Below are positions 1-9,983 of a stretch of DNA of 64,000 nucleotides, piece after piece. Below the pieces are notes generated by a model. It was not told the origin of the DNA and ran no database searches. It worked only from the letters and a program-made list of their open reading frames with translations. The stretch comes from Bradyrhizobium sp. ARR65 (GTDB taxonomy: Bacteria; Pseudomonadota; Alphaproteobacteria; Rhizobiales; Xanthobacteraceae). Where the stretch lies: assembly GCF_000472385.1 (NCBI RefSeq), contig NZ_AWZU01000006.1, positions 62,108-126,107 on the forward strand, written 5' to 3'. Position numbers and translations under genes: made by a program. Each line of letters opens with the position of its first letter. Position 1 is the first letter of the stretch.

Positions 1-321
1 GGTTGGAAAATCGCCCTGCACATTGATCACGATCTCGGCCTCCCCCCTGGGATCGAGCGTGCCGAGTGCCTCGAACACCCGGTCCGAGCCGGAAGCGTGG
101 TCGGCACGAGTCATGACCGCCTCGCCGCCATGGGCGCGCACTGCTTGCGCGATCTCGATCGTGTCGGTCGCAACCGCCACGCGTCCTATCGCCGCCGCTT
201 CCGCGCGGCGAAATACATGGACGATCATGGGCAGTCCCGCGATGTCGAGCAGCGGCTTGCCGGGCAAGCGGGTCGACGCCATGCGCGCGGGAATCACCAC
301 TAAAGTGCGTTTGTCCGACAT
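1..321 (-). CDS. kdsB: 3-deoxy-manno-octulosonate cytidylyltransferase, N-terminal part (runs off left edge)
   Basis: KdsB makes CMP-Kdo in the cytoplasm, the activated sugar for lipopolysaccharide inner core. The visible 107 codons start at ATG 321-319 and read [20 protein letters not shown], then a [14 protein letters not shown] segment and, at the window edge, the NVQGD nucleotidyltransferase motif. These are the N-terminal CTP-binding signatures of the family. The C-terminal half lies outside the window. The gene is divergent from cycM, with about 205 bp between the two starts. Identity is clear from the motifs; the start is the only ATG giving the full conserved N-terminus. Confidence 0.93.
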   Translation of the reverse strand, partial: MSDKRTLVVIPARMASTRLPGKPLLDIAGLPMIVHVFRRAEAAAIGRVAVATDTIEIAQAVRAHGGEAVMTRADHASGSDRVFEALGTLDPRGEAEIVINVQGDFPT

Positions 322-526
322 CCGGGCTGGGTCTCGCTTCAAGGCTTGCGAATGGTGGGGATGGGGCGAAGGCCGGCGCGTTTATACGGGTTGCCAGAGC
401 ACGGGCAAACCGATATCTGATCGCTGTTCCCGGGGGAGGATGCGAAAGCGCGATTCCGGGGTTCAATTCCGCGGGCCGGCCCAACCGGCCCCATCATAGA
501 CGTTTCGGCTTGGGGCCTGATTCGAC

Positions 527-1075
527 ATGGACTCCTTCGAACTGAATAAGATCCTCGGTGCGGTTCTCGCCACCTGCCTGGTCCTCTTGATCACCAATTT
601 CACCGCCAACGCGCTGTTTGCGCCGAAGATGCCGGAGAAGCCGGGCTTCGAGATCGCCGTGAAGGAAGAGGCGGCCGGCGGCGCCAAGGAAGCCGCCCCG
701 GCCAAGGAAGAGCCGATCGAGAAGCTGCTGCAGACCGCTTCGGTGCAGAAGGGCGAGGCCGCCGCCAAGAAGTGCCAGGCCTGCCATACCTTCGCAAAGG
801 GTGAGCCCAACCGCGTCGGTCCGAATCTCTGGGGCGTCGTCGGCGACAAGAAGGGCGAAGGGCGCGGGTTCAACTTCTCGGCCGCCATGAAGGCCAAGGG
901 CGGCACCTGGACCGACGACGATCTGAACCAGTTCCTGACCAATCCGAAGGCATTTGTTCCCGGCACCGCGATGGGGTTCGCCGGTATTCCGAAGGAAAGC
1001 GAGCGCGCGGACGTCATCGCCTATCTGCATACGCTTGCCGATGCGCCGGTTCCGCTGCCGACTGCCTCGAAATAG
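527..1075 (+). CDS. cycM: Membrane-anchored c-type cytochrome (CycM type)
   Basis: A 182-residue class I cytochrome c, held in the cytoplasmic membrane by an uncleaved N-terminal helix (about residues 10-29) with the haem domain in the periplasm. A linker rich in Ala, Lys and Glu (about residues 45-70) precedes the haem site CQACH near residue 84. The Met ligand is probably in GTAMGF near residue 148. CycM of Bradyrhizobium carries electrons from the bc1 complex to the aa3 oxidase; that role is inferred from family and length. It is monocistronic and followed by a strong hairpin. Confidence 0.9.
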   Translation: MDSFELNKILGAVLATCLVLLITNFTANALFAPKMPEKPGFEIAVKEEAAGGAKEAAPAKEEPIEKLLQTASVQKGEAAAKKCQACHTFAKGEPNRVGPNLWGVVGDKKGEGRGFNFSAAMKAKGGTWTDDDLNQFLTNPKAFVPGTAMGFAGIPKESERADVIAYLHTLADAPVPLPTASK

Positions 1076-1102
1076 CCAGCCAGCCAACGCCAACTGTTCC
1101 CG

Positions 1103-1137
1103 ATAGCGGCCAGGCCTAGCCTGGCCGCTATTGCTTT
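1103..1137 (+). terminator. Hairpin after cycM
   Basis: A perfect 13-bp inverted repeat (ATAGCGGCCAGGC with a 3-nt loop) begins 28 bp after the cycM stop. Only a short T-rich stretch follows, so termination is probable but the U-tract is weak. Confidence 0.6.
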
Positions 1138-1426
1138 GAGTGCTCGCGTTGTTGTTATAGGGACGTTTCGCCGCACGAAGCCGTGCTATCATGAGGAAAA
1201 AGCAACGTTAACCAGTCGAATCCTTGCCTTATATTGCCCCCGAATTGGAGCGTAACCCGGCCCGAAAGGCAGCCTTGAAGGCAGGCTCGAAGGGCAGGCA
1301 CGGAAGGCAGTCTTGGCGAAGGCGGGGGATTCCCGGAGAGATTTCGCTCGAGCAAGAGAGCGCGCCGACGAACCAAACGGCGCTCAACTCGCTTCAAGTT
1401 ATGCGATAGCGAAAGGACGTGTTGAT
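1138..1426. other. Non-coding gap before the first Yej binding protein
   Basis: Together with the preceding hairpin this makes a 351-bp space between cycM and the transporter operon. I see no conserved protein in any frame and no clear promoter match. It presumably holds the transporter promoter and leader; an AAAGGA ribosome site lies at 1412-1417. Confidence 0.4.
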
Positions 1427-3322
1427 TTGGCTATTAACCGACGACAGCTTCTGCAAAGTGGCGCCATCGCGGCGCTCGCCCCGGCCTTCGGCAATGTTGC
1501 TGGCTTCTCTGCGATCCAGCCGGCAGGCGCACAAACAGCACCTGACCTGCCCTGGCGCCACGCGCTCTCGCTCTTCGGCGACATCAAATATCCCGCCGAC
1601 TTCAAGCGTTTCGACTACGTCAATCCGGATGCGCCGAAAACCGGCGTGGTGCGGCTGATTTCGATCGGCACTTACGACAACTTCAACATTGCCGTGATGG
1701 GCGTGAAGGGCAACATCGCGCCGGCTGCCACCATGATCTATCAGACGCTGATGGAGCGGTCTCAGGACGAAGTGGCCACCGAGTACGGGCTGCTCGCCGA
1801 AGCGGTCGCGCATCCCGATGACTTCGCGTGGGTTGTCTATCGTCTTCGAAAAGAGGCACGCTGGCACGACGGCAATCCGGTCACGCCCGACGACGTGATC
1901 TTCTCGATCGAGACGCTGAAGAAGCAAAGTCCGTTCTATGCATCCTACTACCGTCACGTCGTCAAGGCCGAGAAGTCGGGGGAGCGTGACATACGCTTTA
2001 CCTTCGAACGTCCGGGAAACCGTGAATTGCCGAGCATCGTGGGCGAGTTGCCGGTATTGCCGAAACACTGGTGGGAGGGTACGGACAGCGAGGGACGCAA
2101 ACGGGACATCTCGGCGACCACACTGGAGAAGCCGCTGGGTTCCGGTCCCTACCGCATCAAGGAGTTCGTCGCCGGCCGTTCGATCGGCCTGGAGCGTGTG
2201 AAGGACTATTGGGGCGCCAATCTCCCGGTCCATGTCGGCCAGAATAATTTCGACGAACTGCGCTTCGAGTTCTTCCGCGACAACCTGGTCGCGCTGGAGG
2301 CCTTCAAGGCCGATCAGGTGGATTGGATCAGCGAGAACTCCGCCAAGCAATGGGCGACGGCTTACGATTTTCCCGCAGTCGCGGAAAAGCGGGTCATCAA
2401 GGAAGAGTTTCCGATCAACGATTCCGGCCGCATGCAGGCGTTTGCATTCAATCTGCGCCGCGATCAGTTCAAGGACGCCCGGCTACGCCGCGCCTTCAAC
2501 TACGCCTTTGATTTCGAGGAGATGAACAAGCAGCTCTTCTACGGGCAATATAAGCGCATCGACAGTTACTTTTTTGGAACCGAACTGGCCAGCTCCGGGA
2601 TCCCGCAGGGCCGCGAACTGGAGATTCTCGAAGCCGTGCGCGACAAGGTTCCGGCCGAGGTGTTTACGACTCCTTACGTCAATCCGGTCGGCGGCAACCC
2701 CGAAGCTGTACGAGCCAATCTGCGCGAAAGCATGAAGCTGTTGAAGGAGGCAGGGTTCGAGATACGTAACCAGAAACTGGTGGATGCAGCGGGGAAGGCG
2801 GTTTCGGTCGAGATCCTGGTTCAGGATCCCGCGGCTGAGCGGATCGCGTTGTTCTACAAGCCTTCGCTCGAACGGATCGGCGTTACCACGTCCATCCGCG
2901 TTGTTGACGATGCCCAGTATCAGAACCGGCTGCGCAGCTTCGATTTCGACATGATCATCGATCAATGGGTCGAGTCGCTGTCGCCCGGCAATGAACAGCG
3001 CGAATTTTGGGGGTCGCAGGCCGCCGACCTGCCCGGTTCGAGGAATACGATCGGGATCAAGAACCCGGCGGTCGACACGTTGATCGACAAGATCATTTAC
3101 GCCAAGGATCGCGCGGACCTCGTCGCCGCGACCCATGCGCTCGACCGCGTGCTGCTATGGAATTTCTACGTCGTGCCGCAGTTCAGCTATCCCTATTCAC
3201 GCTATGCTCGCTGGGATCGCTTTAGCCATGCTGAGCCGTTGCCCAAATACGGTCGATCAGGTCTGCCTTCGCTATGGTGGTACGATGCGGAGAAAGCAGC
3301 CAAGATAGGCAAACGCGCTTGA
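1427..3322 (+). CDS. Family 5 extracellular solute-binding protein, YejA-like (first copy)
   Basis: Periplasmic peptide-binding protein of an ABC importer, SBP_bac_5 family, 631 residues. The chosen start is TTG 1427, preceded at ideal distance by AAAGGA; it puts a twin-arginine type signal (NRRQLLQSGAIAAL) directly at the N-terminus, followed by an Ala-rich segment and an AGA-type cleavage site. A longer reading frame to ATG 1313 exists but has no good ribosome site. The mature part has the YejA signature FGDIKYPADFKRFDYVNP and WHDGNPVTPDDVIFS. The next gene is a paralogue, followed by the permeases and ATPase, so this is the first gene of one operon. Oligopeptides, microcin C-like peptides or murein peptides are family substrates; which applies here is not shown. 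Confidence 0.85.
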   Translation: MAINRRQLLQSGAIAALAPAFGNVAGFSAIQPAGAQTAPDLPWRHALSLFGDIKYPADFKRFDYVNPDAPKTGVVRLISIGTYDNFNIAVMGVKGNIAPAATMIYQTLMERSQDEVATEYGLLAEAVAHPDDFAWVVYRLRKEARWHDGNPVTPDDVIFSIETLKKQSPFYASYYRHVVKAEKSGERDIRFTFERPGNRELPSIVGELPVLPKHWWEGTDSEGRKRDISATTLEKPLGSGPYRIKEFVAGRSIGLERVKDYWGANLPVHVGQNNFDELRFEFFRDNLVALEAFKADQVDWISENSAKQWATAYDFPAVAEKRVIKEEFPINDSGRMQAFAFNLRRDQFKDARLRRAFNYAFDFEEMNKQLFYGQYKRIDSYFFGTELASSGIPQGRELEILEAVRDKVPAEVFTTPYVNPVGGNPEAVRANLRESMKLLKEAGFEIRNQKLVDAAGKAVSVEILVQDPAAERIALFYKPSLERIGVTTSIRVVDDAQYQNRLRSFDFDMIIDQWVESLSPGNEQREFWGSQAADLPGSRNTIGIKNPAVDTLIDKIIYAKDRADLVAATHALDRVLLWNFYVVPQFSYPYSRYARWDRFSHAEPLPKYGRSGLPSLWWYDAEKAAKIGKRA

Positions 3323-5205
3323 ACAAATTGATCCGTCTACCCGCTTTGTCGCGCCGACATGTGCTCGGCCTCGGCATCGCTACGCTCGCTGCGCCGTGGC
3401 TGCGCGTCGCGCAGGCCGAAGACGGCGGCCCGCAGATGCACGGCATGTCCGTCTTCGGCGATCTCAAATACCCGGCCGACTTTGCGCATTTCGACTATGT
3501 CAATCCGGCGGCGCCGAAGGGCGGCCTGTTTTCGCTGATCCCTTCGGTGAGGGCCTACAACCAGTCCTACTTCACCTTCAATTCGCTGAACGCCTACATT
3601 CTCAAGGGCGAGGGCGCGCAAGGCATGGACATGACCTTTGCCTCGCTGATGGTGCGCGCCAACGACGAGCCTGATGCGATGTACGGGCTGGTGGCCAAAT
3701 CGGTGCAGATTTCGTCCGACAAGCTGACTTACCGCTTTACGCTGCGCCCCGAGGCGCGCTTTCACGATGGCACCAAGCTTACCGCGCAGGACGCCGCCTT
3801 CTCGCTCAATGTGCTCAAGCAGAAGGGCCATCCGCTGATCCTGGTCCAGATGCGTGATTTCCTGAAGGCGGAAGCGCTGGACGATGCGACGCTGGTCGTC
3901 ACCTTCGCCGAAAAGCGCGCCCGGGACGTTCCGCTCTTTGTCGCGGGCCTGCCAATTTTCTCAAAAGCCTATTACTCCAAGCAGCCGTTCGAGGAATCCA
4001 CACTCGACACTCCCCTGGGCTGCGGGCCGTATAAGGTGGGTAAGTTCGAGGTCAATCGCTTCATCGAGTTCGAGCGCGTCAAGGACTGGTGGGCTGCCGA
4101 TCTTCCCGTCAACCGCGGCAGCTACAATTTTGATACCGTGCGCTACGAATTCTATCGCGACCGCGACGTCGCCTTCGAGGGCTTCACCGGAAAGAGCTAT
4201 CTGTATCGCGAGGAATTCACCGCGCGCATCTGGGCGACACGATACGATTTTGCCGCCGTCAAGGACGGTCGCGTCAAGCTGGAAACCTTGCCCGATGAAA
4301 CGCCATCGGGTGGACAGGGCTGGTTCATCAACACCCGGCGCGAGAAGTTCAGGGATCCGCGCGTGCGCGAGGCGTTGAACTACGCCTTCGATTTCGAATG
4401 GACCAATAAGACCATCATGTACGGCGCCTATGCGCGCACGCGTTCGCCTTTCCAGAACTCGGACATGGTGGCGGAGGGGTCTCCCTCGCCGGAAGAGCTG
4501 AAACTGCTGGAACCGTTCCGCGGCCAAGTCCCGGATGAGGTGTTCGGGCAGCCCTTTGTCCCGCCCGTCTCGGACGGATCGGGTCAGGATCGGGCCTTGT
4601 TGCGCAAGGCGCAGCAACTGCTCAACGACGCGGGGCTCACCGTCAAGGACGGCAAGCGCTACTTGCCGGGCGGCGAGCTTTTCACCGTCGAGTTCCTGAT
4701 CGACGAGCCCTCGTTCCAGCCGCATCACGCTCCGTTCATCAAAAACCTCAACACGCTCGGCGTCGAGGCAAGCTTGCGTCTGGTCGATGCCGTACAATAT
4801 CGTGCGCGCGTGGAGGATTTCGATTTCGACATCACCATCGAGCGCTTGAGCATGTCGGCAACGCCGGGCGACAGCCTGCGGCCGTACTTCTCCTCGCAAG
4901 CCGCCAAGACCAAAGGATCGTACAATCTCGCCGGCATCGCCAGTCCCGCGATCGACGCGCTGATCGAGAGGGCGATCGGCGCGGAGACGCGCGCCGATCT
5001 GACTTTTGCGTGCCGGGCGCTCGATCGCGTGTTTCGGGCCGGACGCTATTGGGTTCCGCAATGGTATCGCAGCACGCACCCCATCGCCTATTGGGACGAG
5101 TTCAGCCATCCGCCCAAGCCGCCGCGCTACGCACAAGGCGTCGGCGCGCCGGAGAACTGGTGGTATGACGCGGTCAACGCCGCCAAGATCGAGCAGGCGA
5201 AGTAG
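3319..5205 (+). CDS. Family 5 extracellular solute-binding protein, YejA-like (second copy)
   Basis: A second 628-residue SBP_bac_5 protein, paralogous to the preceding gene: the same opening FGDLKYPADFAHFDYVNP and the same FHDGTKLTAQDAAFS motif. TTG 3319 overlaps the previous stop (TTGA) and gives an N-terminus with twin-arginine SRRHVLGLG and an AQA cleavage site, so export through Tat is likely. Translational coupling with the first copy is suggested by the overlap. Two binding proteins in front of a single permease/ATPase set imply two peptide specificities feeding one channel. That is inference. Confidence 0.85.
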   Translation: MNKLIRLPALSRRHVLGLGIATLAAPWLRVAQAEDGGPQMHGMSVFGDLKYPADFAHFDYVNPAAPKGGLFSLIPSVRAYNQSYFTFNSLNAYILKGEGAQGMDMTFASLMVRANDEPDAMYGLVAKSVQISSDKLTYRFTLRPEARFHDGTKLTAQDAAFSLNVLKQKGHPLILVQMRDFLKAEALDDATLVVTFAEKRARDVPLFVAGLPIFSKAYYSKQPFEESTLDTPLGCGPYKVGKFEVNRFIEFERVKDWWAADLPVNRGSYNFDTVRYEFYRDRDVAFEGFTGKSYLYREEFTARIWATRYDFAAVKDGRVKLETLPDETPSGGQGWFINTRREKFRDPRVREALNYAFDFEWTNKTIMYGAYARTRSPFQNSDMVAEGSPSPEELKLLEPFRGQVPDEVFGQPFVPPVSDGSGQDRALLRKAQQLLNDAGLTVKDGKRYLPGGELFTVEFLIDEPSFQPHHAPFIKNLNTLGVEASLRLVDAVQYRARVEDFDFDITIERLSMSATPGDSLRPYFSSQAAKTKGSYNLAGIASPAIDALIERAIGAETRADLTFACRALDRVFRAGRYWVPQWYRSTHPIAYWDEFSHPPKPPRYAQGVGAPENWWYDAVNAAKIEQAK

Positions 5206-5208
5206 CTC

Positions 5209-6321
5209 ATGAGCGCCTATATCGCCCGCCGCATATTCTTGATGGTCCCGACGCTGCTCGGGATCTTGTTCGTCTCCTTCGTTGTGGTGCAGTTCGCGCC
5301 GGGTGGCCCGATCGAGCGCGTCATCGCTCAGCTCCAGGGCGCCGATACAGGCGGCACGTCACGCATCTCCGGAGGCGGCGGCGATTTCGGCGCGCGCGGT
5401 CCGGGCCAGGTCGGCGCCGCCGCGGATGCCGTAAATTCCAAATATCGCGGCGCGCAGGGGCTTGATCCCGCTTTCATCAAGAGCCTGGAAAAGCAGTTCG
5501 GCTTCGACAAGCCGGCGCCGGAGCGTTTTGCGCTCATGGTGTGGAATTTCGCACGCTTCGATTTCGGCAAGAGCTATTTCCGCGACATCAGCGTGCTGCA
5601 GCTGATCAAGGAAAAGCTGCCGGTCTCGATATCGCTCGGGATCTGGATGACGCTGCTGACCTACCTGATCTCGATCCCGCTCGGGATCCGCAAGGCGGTC
5701 AGGGATGGCTCGAAGTTCGACACCTGGACCTCCGCCGTCATCATCGTCGGCTTCGCCATCCCGGGATTCCTGTTCGCCATCCTCTTGATCGTCCTGTTTG
5801 CCGGCGGCTCCTTCTTCAACATCTTCCCGCTGCGGGGACTGACGTCCGACGGCTGGTCGCAGTTTCCCTGGTATTGGAAGATCATCGACTATTTCTGGCA
5901 CTTGACGCTGCCGCTGATCTCGATGGCGCTGAGCGCGTTTGCGACCATGACGCTCTTGACCAAGAACTCGTTTCTTGACGAGATCCGCAAGCAGTACGTG
6001 ATGACTGCCCGCGCCAAGGGCTGCAGCGAAAGACAGGTGCTCTACGGTCACGTCTTCCGCAACGCGATGCTGATCGTGATCGCCGGCTTTCCCGGCGCCT
6101 TCATTCACGCCTTCTTTTCCGGCTCGCTTCTCATCGAGACCATCTTCTCGCTCGACGGATTGGGGCTGCTCTCTTTCGAAAGCGTGCTCAACCGCGACTA
6201 CCCGGTCGTGTTCGGGACGCTTTACATCTTTTCGCTGGTCGGCCTGGTCGTGAACCTGATCTCCGACCTCACCTATATGTGGATCGATCCGCGGATCGAT
6301 TTCGAGGCGAGGGAGGTCTGA
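5209..6321 (+). CDS. yejB: Peptide ABC transporter permease, YejB-like
   Basis: Inner-membrane permease, 370 residues, of the DppB/OppB superfamily. The first helix is near residues 9-28. A long periplasmic Gly-rich insertion (GGTSRISGGGGDFGARGP, about residues 47-64) is typical of YejB rather than OppB. The cytoplasmic EAA loop is seen in MTARAKGCSERQVLYGHVFR. It starts 3 bp after the second binding protein and its stop overlaps the yejE start by one base, so it is co-translated in the same operon. Confidence 0.88.
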   Translation: MSAYIARRIFLMVPTLLGILFVSFVVVQFAPGGPIERVIAQLQGADTGGTSRISGGGGDFGARGPGQVGAAADAVNSKYRGAQGLDPAFIKSLEKQFGFDKPAPERFALMVWNFARFDFGKSYFRDISVLQLIKEKLPVSISLGIWMTLLTYLISIPLGIRKAVRDGSKFDTWTSAVIIVGFAIPGFLFAILLIVLFAGGSFFNIFPLRGLTSDGWSQFPWYWKIIDYFWHLTLPLISMALSAFATMTLLTKNSFLDEIRKQYVMTARAKGCSERQVLYGHVFRNAMLIVIAGFPGAFIHAFFSGSLLIETIFSLDGLGLLSFESVLNRDYPVVFGTLYIFSLVGLVVNLISDLTYMWIDPRIDFEAREV

Positions 6322-7499
6322 TGACGATCACCGCGCCGCCTCCTGTCGAGACCACCACGCGTTCGCCGCTGGGCGAGGCCGTGCCGGTTACACGGCATGC
6401 GTTCCAGCCGTCGCCGCTCAACCGCCGCCGCTGGCAGAATTTCAAGGCGAACAAGCGCGGTTTCTGGTCGTTCTGGATCTTCTCCGTTCTGTTCGTCGTC
6501 TCGCTGTTCGCCGAACTGATCGCCAATGACCGGCCGTTTATGATCAAGTTCGATGGCCATTTGTACTGGCCGGCCTTCGTCACCTATTCGGAAACCACCT
6601 TCGGCGGCGATTTCGAAACCGCGGCCGACTATCGCGATCCATATTTGCAGAAGCTGATCAAGGACAAGGGCGGCTTCATCGTCTGGCCACTGATCCGCTA
6701 TTCCTATGACACGCACAATCTGGATCTGCCGACGCCTGCGCCATCGCCGCCGACCTGGATGCTGACGGAGGCGCAATGCAAGCCGGTGGTGGAGCGGAAG
6801 GGCCTGAAGAGCTGCCGCGACCTTGAGTATAACTGGCTCGGCACCGACGATCAGGGACGCGACGTGCTGGCCCGGCTGATTTACGGTTTCCGCATCTCGG
6901 TGCTGTTCGGCTTGAGCCTCACCGTCATCTCTTCCATCATCGGTGTCGCCGCCGGCGCCGTGCAGGGGTATTTCGGCGGATGGATCGATCTCGGCTTCCA
7001 GCGCTTCATCGAAATCTGGAACGCCATCCCCTCACTCTATTTGCTCCTGATCATATCGGCGGTGATGCCGCCTGGCTTTTTCGTCCTGCTCGGCATCATG
7101 TGCCTGTTTTCATGGGTTTCGCTCGTTGGCCTGGTCCGCGCCGAATTCCTGCGCGGGCGGAATTTCGAATATGTTCAGGCGGCGCGCGCGCTCGGCGTTT
7201 CCAACCCGGTGATCATGTTCCGCCACCTGCTGCCGAACGCGATGGTCGCGACCATGACCTTCCTGCCCTTCATCGTCTCCTCTTCCGTGATGACGCTGAC
7301 GGCGCTGGATTTCCTTGGGTTCGGCCTGCCGCCGGGCTCGCCATCGCTCGGCGAATTGCTGTCGCAGGCGAAGGCCAACGTGCAGGCGCCGTGGCTCGGC
7401 TTCACCGGCTTCTTCTCGGTAGCGATCATGCTCTCGCTGCTGATCTTCATCGGCGAAGCCGTGCGCGACGCCTTCGATCCGCGCAAGACGTTCAGGTGA
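6321..7499 (+). CDS. yejE: Peptide ABC transporter permease, YejE-like
   Basis: Second permease, 392 residues, DppC/OppC superfamily. ATG 6321 overlaps the yejB stop (TGATG). The N-terminus has the OppC_N region (RRRWQNFKANKRGFWSFW) and a helix near residues 48-66, then a periplasmic stretch of about 120 residues with the LGTDDQGRDVLARLIYG motif. The EAA loop is in VQAARALGVSNPVIMFRHLL. It pairs with YejB to form the channel. Confidence 0.88.
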   Translation: MTITAPPPVETTTRSPLGEAVPVTRHAFQPSPLNRRRWQNFKANKRGFWSFWIFSVLFVVSLFAELIANDRPFMIKFDGHLYWPAFVTYSETTFGGDFETAADYRDPYLQKLIKDKGGFIVWPLIRYSYDTHNLDLPTPAPSPPTWMLTEAQCKPVVERKGLKSCRDLEYNWLGTDDQGRDVLARLIYGFRISVLFGLSLTVISSIIGVAAGAVQGYFGGWIDLGFQRFIEIWNAIPSLYLLLIISAVMPPGFFVLLGIMCLFSWVSLVGLVRAEFLRGRNFEYVQAARALGVSNPVIMFRHLLPNAMVATMTFLPFIVSSSVMTLTALDFLGFGLPPGSPSLGELLSQAKANVQAPWLGFTGFFSVAIMLSLLIFIGEAVRDAFDPRKTFR

Positions 7500-7500
7500 G

Positions 7501-9144
7501 ATGCGCATGGACGCCACCAGCCAACCGCTGCTCTCGATCCGTGATCTCTCGGTGGCCTTCCACCAGCAGGGCGGTACCACTCTAGCGGTCGACAAGATCT
7601 CTTACGACATCAAGCGCGGCGAGTGCGTGGCGCTGGTCGGCGAATCCGGCTCCGGTAAGTCGGTCAGCGCGCTGTCGATTCTGAAGCTGCTGCCCTATCC
7701 GAACGTCTCACATCCTTCGGGCAGCATCCGTTTCAAGGGGCGCGAGCTGCTCGGCCTCTCGGAGAACAATATTCGCGAGATCCGCGGCAACGACATCTCG
7801 ATCATCTTTCAGGAGCCGATGACCTCGCTCAACCCGCTCCATACGATCGAGTCGCAGATCGGCGAGACGCTTCACCTGCACAAGAACATCAGCTCGGCGA
7901 TGGTGCGCGCGCGCACGCTGGAACTGCTGCGACAGGTCGGCATTCCCGACCCGGAAACGCGGCTCGGCAGCTATCCGCATCAATTGTCGGGCGGTCAGCG
8001 CCAGCGCGTCATGATCGCGATGGCGCTCGCCAACGAGCCTGACCTCTTGATTGCGGATGAGCCGACCACCGCGCTCGACGTCACCGTGCAGGCGCAGATT
8101 TTGGCGCTGCTCGCGGATATTCGGGCCCGTCTTGGCATGAGCCTTCTGTTCATCACTCACGATCTCGGCATCGTTCGCCGCATCGCCGATCGCGTCTGCG
8201 TCATGAACGGCGGCAAGATCGTCGAGCAGGGCCCGGTCGAACAGGTCTTTACCGCGCCCAAGCATCCCTACACCCGCGCGTTGCTCGCCGCCGAACCGAA
8301 GCCGGACCCGGCACCGCCGCGACCGCATTCGCCGGTGGTGATTTCCGCTGATGATTTGAAGGTGTGGTTTCCGATCAAGCGCGGCCTGTTGCGCTCCACC
8401 GTCGGCCATATCAAGGCCGTGGATGGCGTCAGCGTTGCCGTTCGCAAGGGCGAGACGCTCGGCGTCGTCGGCGAATCCGGCTCGGGCAAGACGACGCTCG
8501 GCCTCGCGCTCTTGCGCCTGATCTCCTCCAATGGGCCGATCGTATTTCTCGGGCGGAACATCCAGGGCCTGCGCTTCAAGGCGATGCGGCCGTTCCGCCG
8601 CGACATGCAGATCGTCTTTCAGGATCCGTTCGGTTCCTTGAGCCCGCGCATGTCGGTCGGCGATATCGTCGCCGAAGGTTTGACTGTGCATCAACCCTCG
8701 CTGTCCAGGGCCGAGCGCGAGGAGCGCGTGATCCAGGCGCTGGAGGACGTCGGGCTCGATCCGGAGACACGCTACCGCTATCCGCATGAATTCTCGGGCG
8801 GGCAGCGCCAGCGTATCTCGATCGCGCGCGCGGTGGTGCTGGAGCCGAATTTCATCGTGCTGGACGAGCCGACCAGCGCGCTCGACATGCTGTTCCAGGC
8901 GCAGATGGTCGATCTGTTGCGCGAGCTGCAGCGCAGGCACGATCTCACCTACATGTTCATCTCGCATGACCTGCGCGTGGTCGCCTCGCTGGCCAGCCAT
9001 TTGATCGTGATGCGCCAGGGCAAGGTGGTGGAGGAGGGGCCGGCGACTACATTGTTCAAGAGCCCGAAGACCGATTACACCCGCGCTCTGTTCGCCGCCG
9101 CCTTCCGTCACGAAGCCGCCGCGAACGGAGCGGTCGCGAGCTAA
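7501..9144 (+). CDS. yejF: Peptide ABC transporter ATP-binding protein with two nucleotide-binding domains, YejF-like
   Basis: A 547-residue double ATPase that drives the importer from the cytoplasmic side. Both halves are complete: Walker A GESGSGKS near residue 47 and again near residue 327; signature LSGGQRQR and FSGGQRQR; Walker [13 protein letters not shown] and [12 protein letters not shown]. An oligopeptide/dipeptide C-terminal element ([12 protein letters not shown]) ends the first half. It starts one base after yejE. The gene ends convergently, overlapping the stop of the NlpC/P60 gene by 4 bp. Confidence 0.92.
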   Translation: MRMDATSQPLLSIRDLSVAFHQQGGTTLAVDKISYDIKRGECVALVGESGSGKSVSALSILKLLPYPNVSHPSGSIRFKGRELLGLSENNIREIRGNDISIIFQEPMTSLNPLHTIESQIGETLHLHKNISSAMVRARTLELLRQVGIPDPETRLGSYPHQLSGGQRQRVMIAMALANEPDLLIADEPTTALDVTVQAQILALLADIRARLGMSLLFITHDLGIVRRIADRVCVMNGGKIVEQGPVEQVFTAPKHPYTRALLAAEPKPDPAPPRPHSPVVISADDLKVWFPIKRGLLRSTVGHIKAVDGVSVAVRKGETLGVVGESGSGKTTLGLALLRLISSNGPIVFLGRNIQGLRFKAMRPFRRDMQIVFQDPFGSLSPRMSVGDIVAEGLTVHQPSLSRAEREERVIQALEDVGLDPETRYRYPHEFSGGQRQRISIARAVVLEPNFIVLDEPTSALDMLFQAQMVDLLRELQRRHDLTYMFISHDLRVVASLASHLIVMRQGKVVEEGPATTLFKSPKTDYTRALFAAAFRHEAAANGAVAS

Positions 9145-9983
9145 AGCCGCTTGATCGTCACGATGTCGCTGCCGGCCGCCTTGATGCGGGCGATCGCTTG
9201 CCGCGTGTTCTCGATCGCAGTCGCCATGTGAAATGCATTGGCGTGCACGATCGTCTCCCCATCGCGGACGATCGCGACATGGCCCGTCCAGAAGATCAGG
9301 TCACCACGCTGCAATTGCTTAGCTGCTGCGGCATCGAGTGCGCGGCCGATGGTGGCCTGCTGCATGTCGCTATCGCGCGGGCATTCGAGGCCCACGGCTT
9401 GAAGCGATAGCTGCACGAGGCCTGAGCAATCGATGCCGAGACTGCTCTTGCCGCCCCACAAATAGGGGGTGCCGACAAAGCGTTCGGCGACCGCAACGAA
9501 GTCGGGCGCATGGCTGTCGAGGCCTGCAAGATGCGATTTCGGCAGGTACCAGCCATCGCGCGTGATCGCGAAGACGCCGTCTTCGCGCGTGATCGCCAGG
9601 CGCGTGCCCATCACCAGCGTCTCCGTCGGCGGCAGCTTGATCGACGGGCCGGGAAAGGCGAAGGTCCGCAGCGCGATGACCTTGTGCGTCGGCGCGACGA
9701 CCGGTGTTGCGAGCGCGGCGTCCGGAAGCCAGCCGACATAGCCATCGGTTTCGAGCTGACCCCAGGCCCAGCCCTCGCCGTTGCGATCGTAGATCGTGAC
9801 ACGCTCGCCCTTGAGCGCCTGCGTCGACAGCATGGCCTCAGAGGAAGGCGCCTCGCGCAGCGGCGCGAGCGCGTCGCAGATCTCGAAGGTCTCACCTTCG
9901 ACAAAACGCTCCGCCGTCACCTTGCCTTCGAGAAATTTGGCAGCGATGTCGCCGCGAGCGGGCGTCAGGCGCGGGTCAAGCAT
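9141..9983 (-). CDS. Cytoplasmic NlpC/P60 family gamma-D-Glu-DAP type peptidase with SH3 region
   Basis: 280 residues from ATG 9983, which overlaps the aminopeptidase stop (ATGCTTGA). No signal peptide is visible, so it probably acts in the cytoplasm. The N-terminal half carries SH3-like bacterial repeats (VTIYDRNGEGWAWGQLETDG, then WLP). The C-terminal NlpC/P60 domain has Cys in GIDCSGLVQLS, His in TGHVAIV and a third polar residue in HANAFH. The layout resembles YkfC-type dipeptidyl-peptidase VI, which cuts murein peptides between D-Glu and diaminopimelate. Its place next to a Yej importer and an aminopeptidase fits peptide salvage; substrate is inferred. Confidence 0.85.
   Translation of the reverse strand: MLDPRLTPARGDIAAKFLEGKVTAERFVEGETFEICDALAPLREAPSSEAMLSTQALKGERVTIYDRNGEGWAWGQLETDGYVGWLPDAALATPVVAPTHKVIALRTFAFPGPSIKLPPTETLVMGTRLAITREDGVFAITRDGWYLPKSHLAGLDSHAPDFVAVAERFVGTPYLWGGKSSLGIDCSGLVQLSLQAVGLECPRDSDMQQATIGRALDAAAAKQLQRGDLIFWTGHVAIVRDGETIVHANAFHMATAIENTRQAIARIKAAGSDIVTIKRL

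Noticed and set aside
426..430. EcfG -35 (GGAAC on the minus strand) upstream of kdsB
   Set aside because: No CGTT at 16-17 bp; the nearest GTT is at the wrong distance.
440..515. tRNA-like T-arm sequence (GGTTCAATTCC) upstream of cycM
   Set aside because: No matching acceptor, D-arm or anticodon stem can be folded around it; it is probably just G+C-rich spacer.
3961..5136. Long antisense frames in the transporter genes (also at 1394-2350 and 7708-9111)
   Set aside because: They mirror the codon bias of the real genes on the other strand; they lack conserved motifs and ribosome sites.
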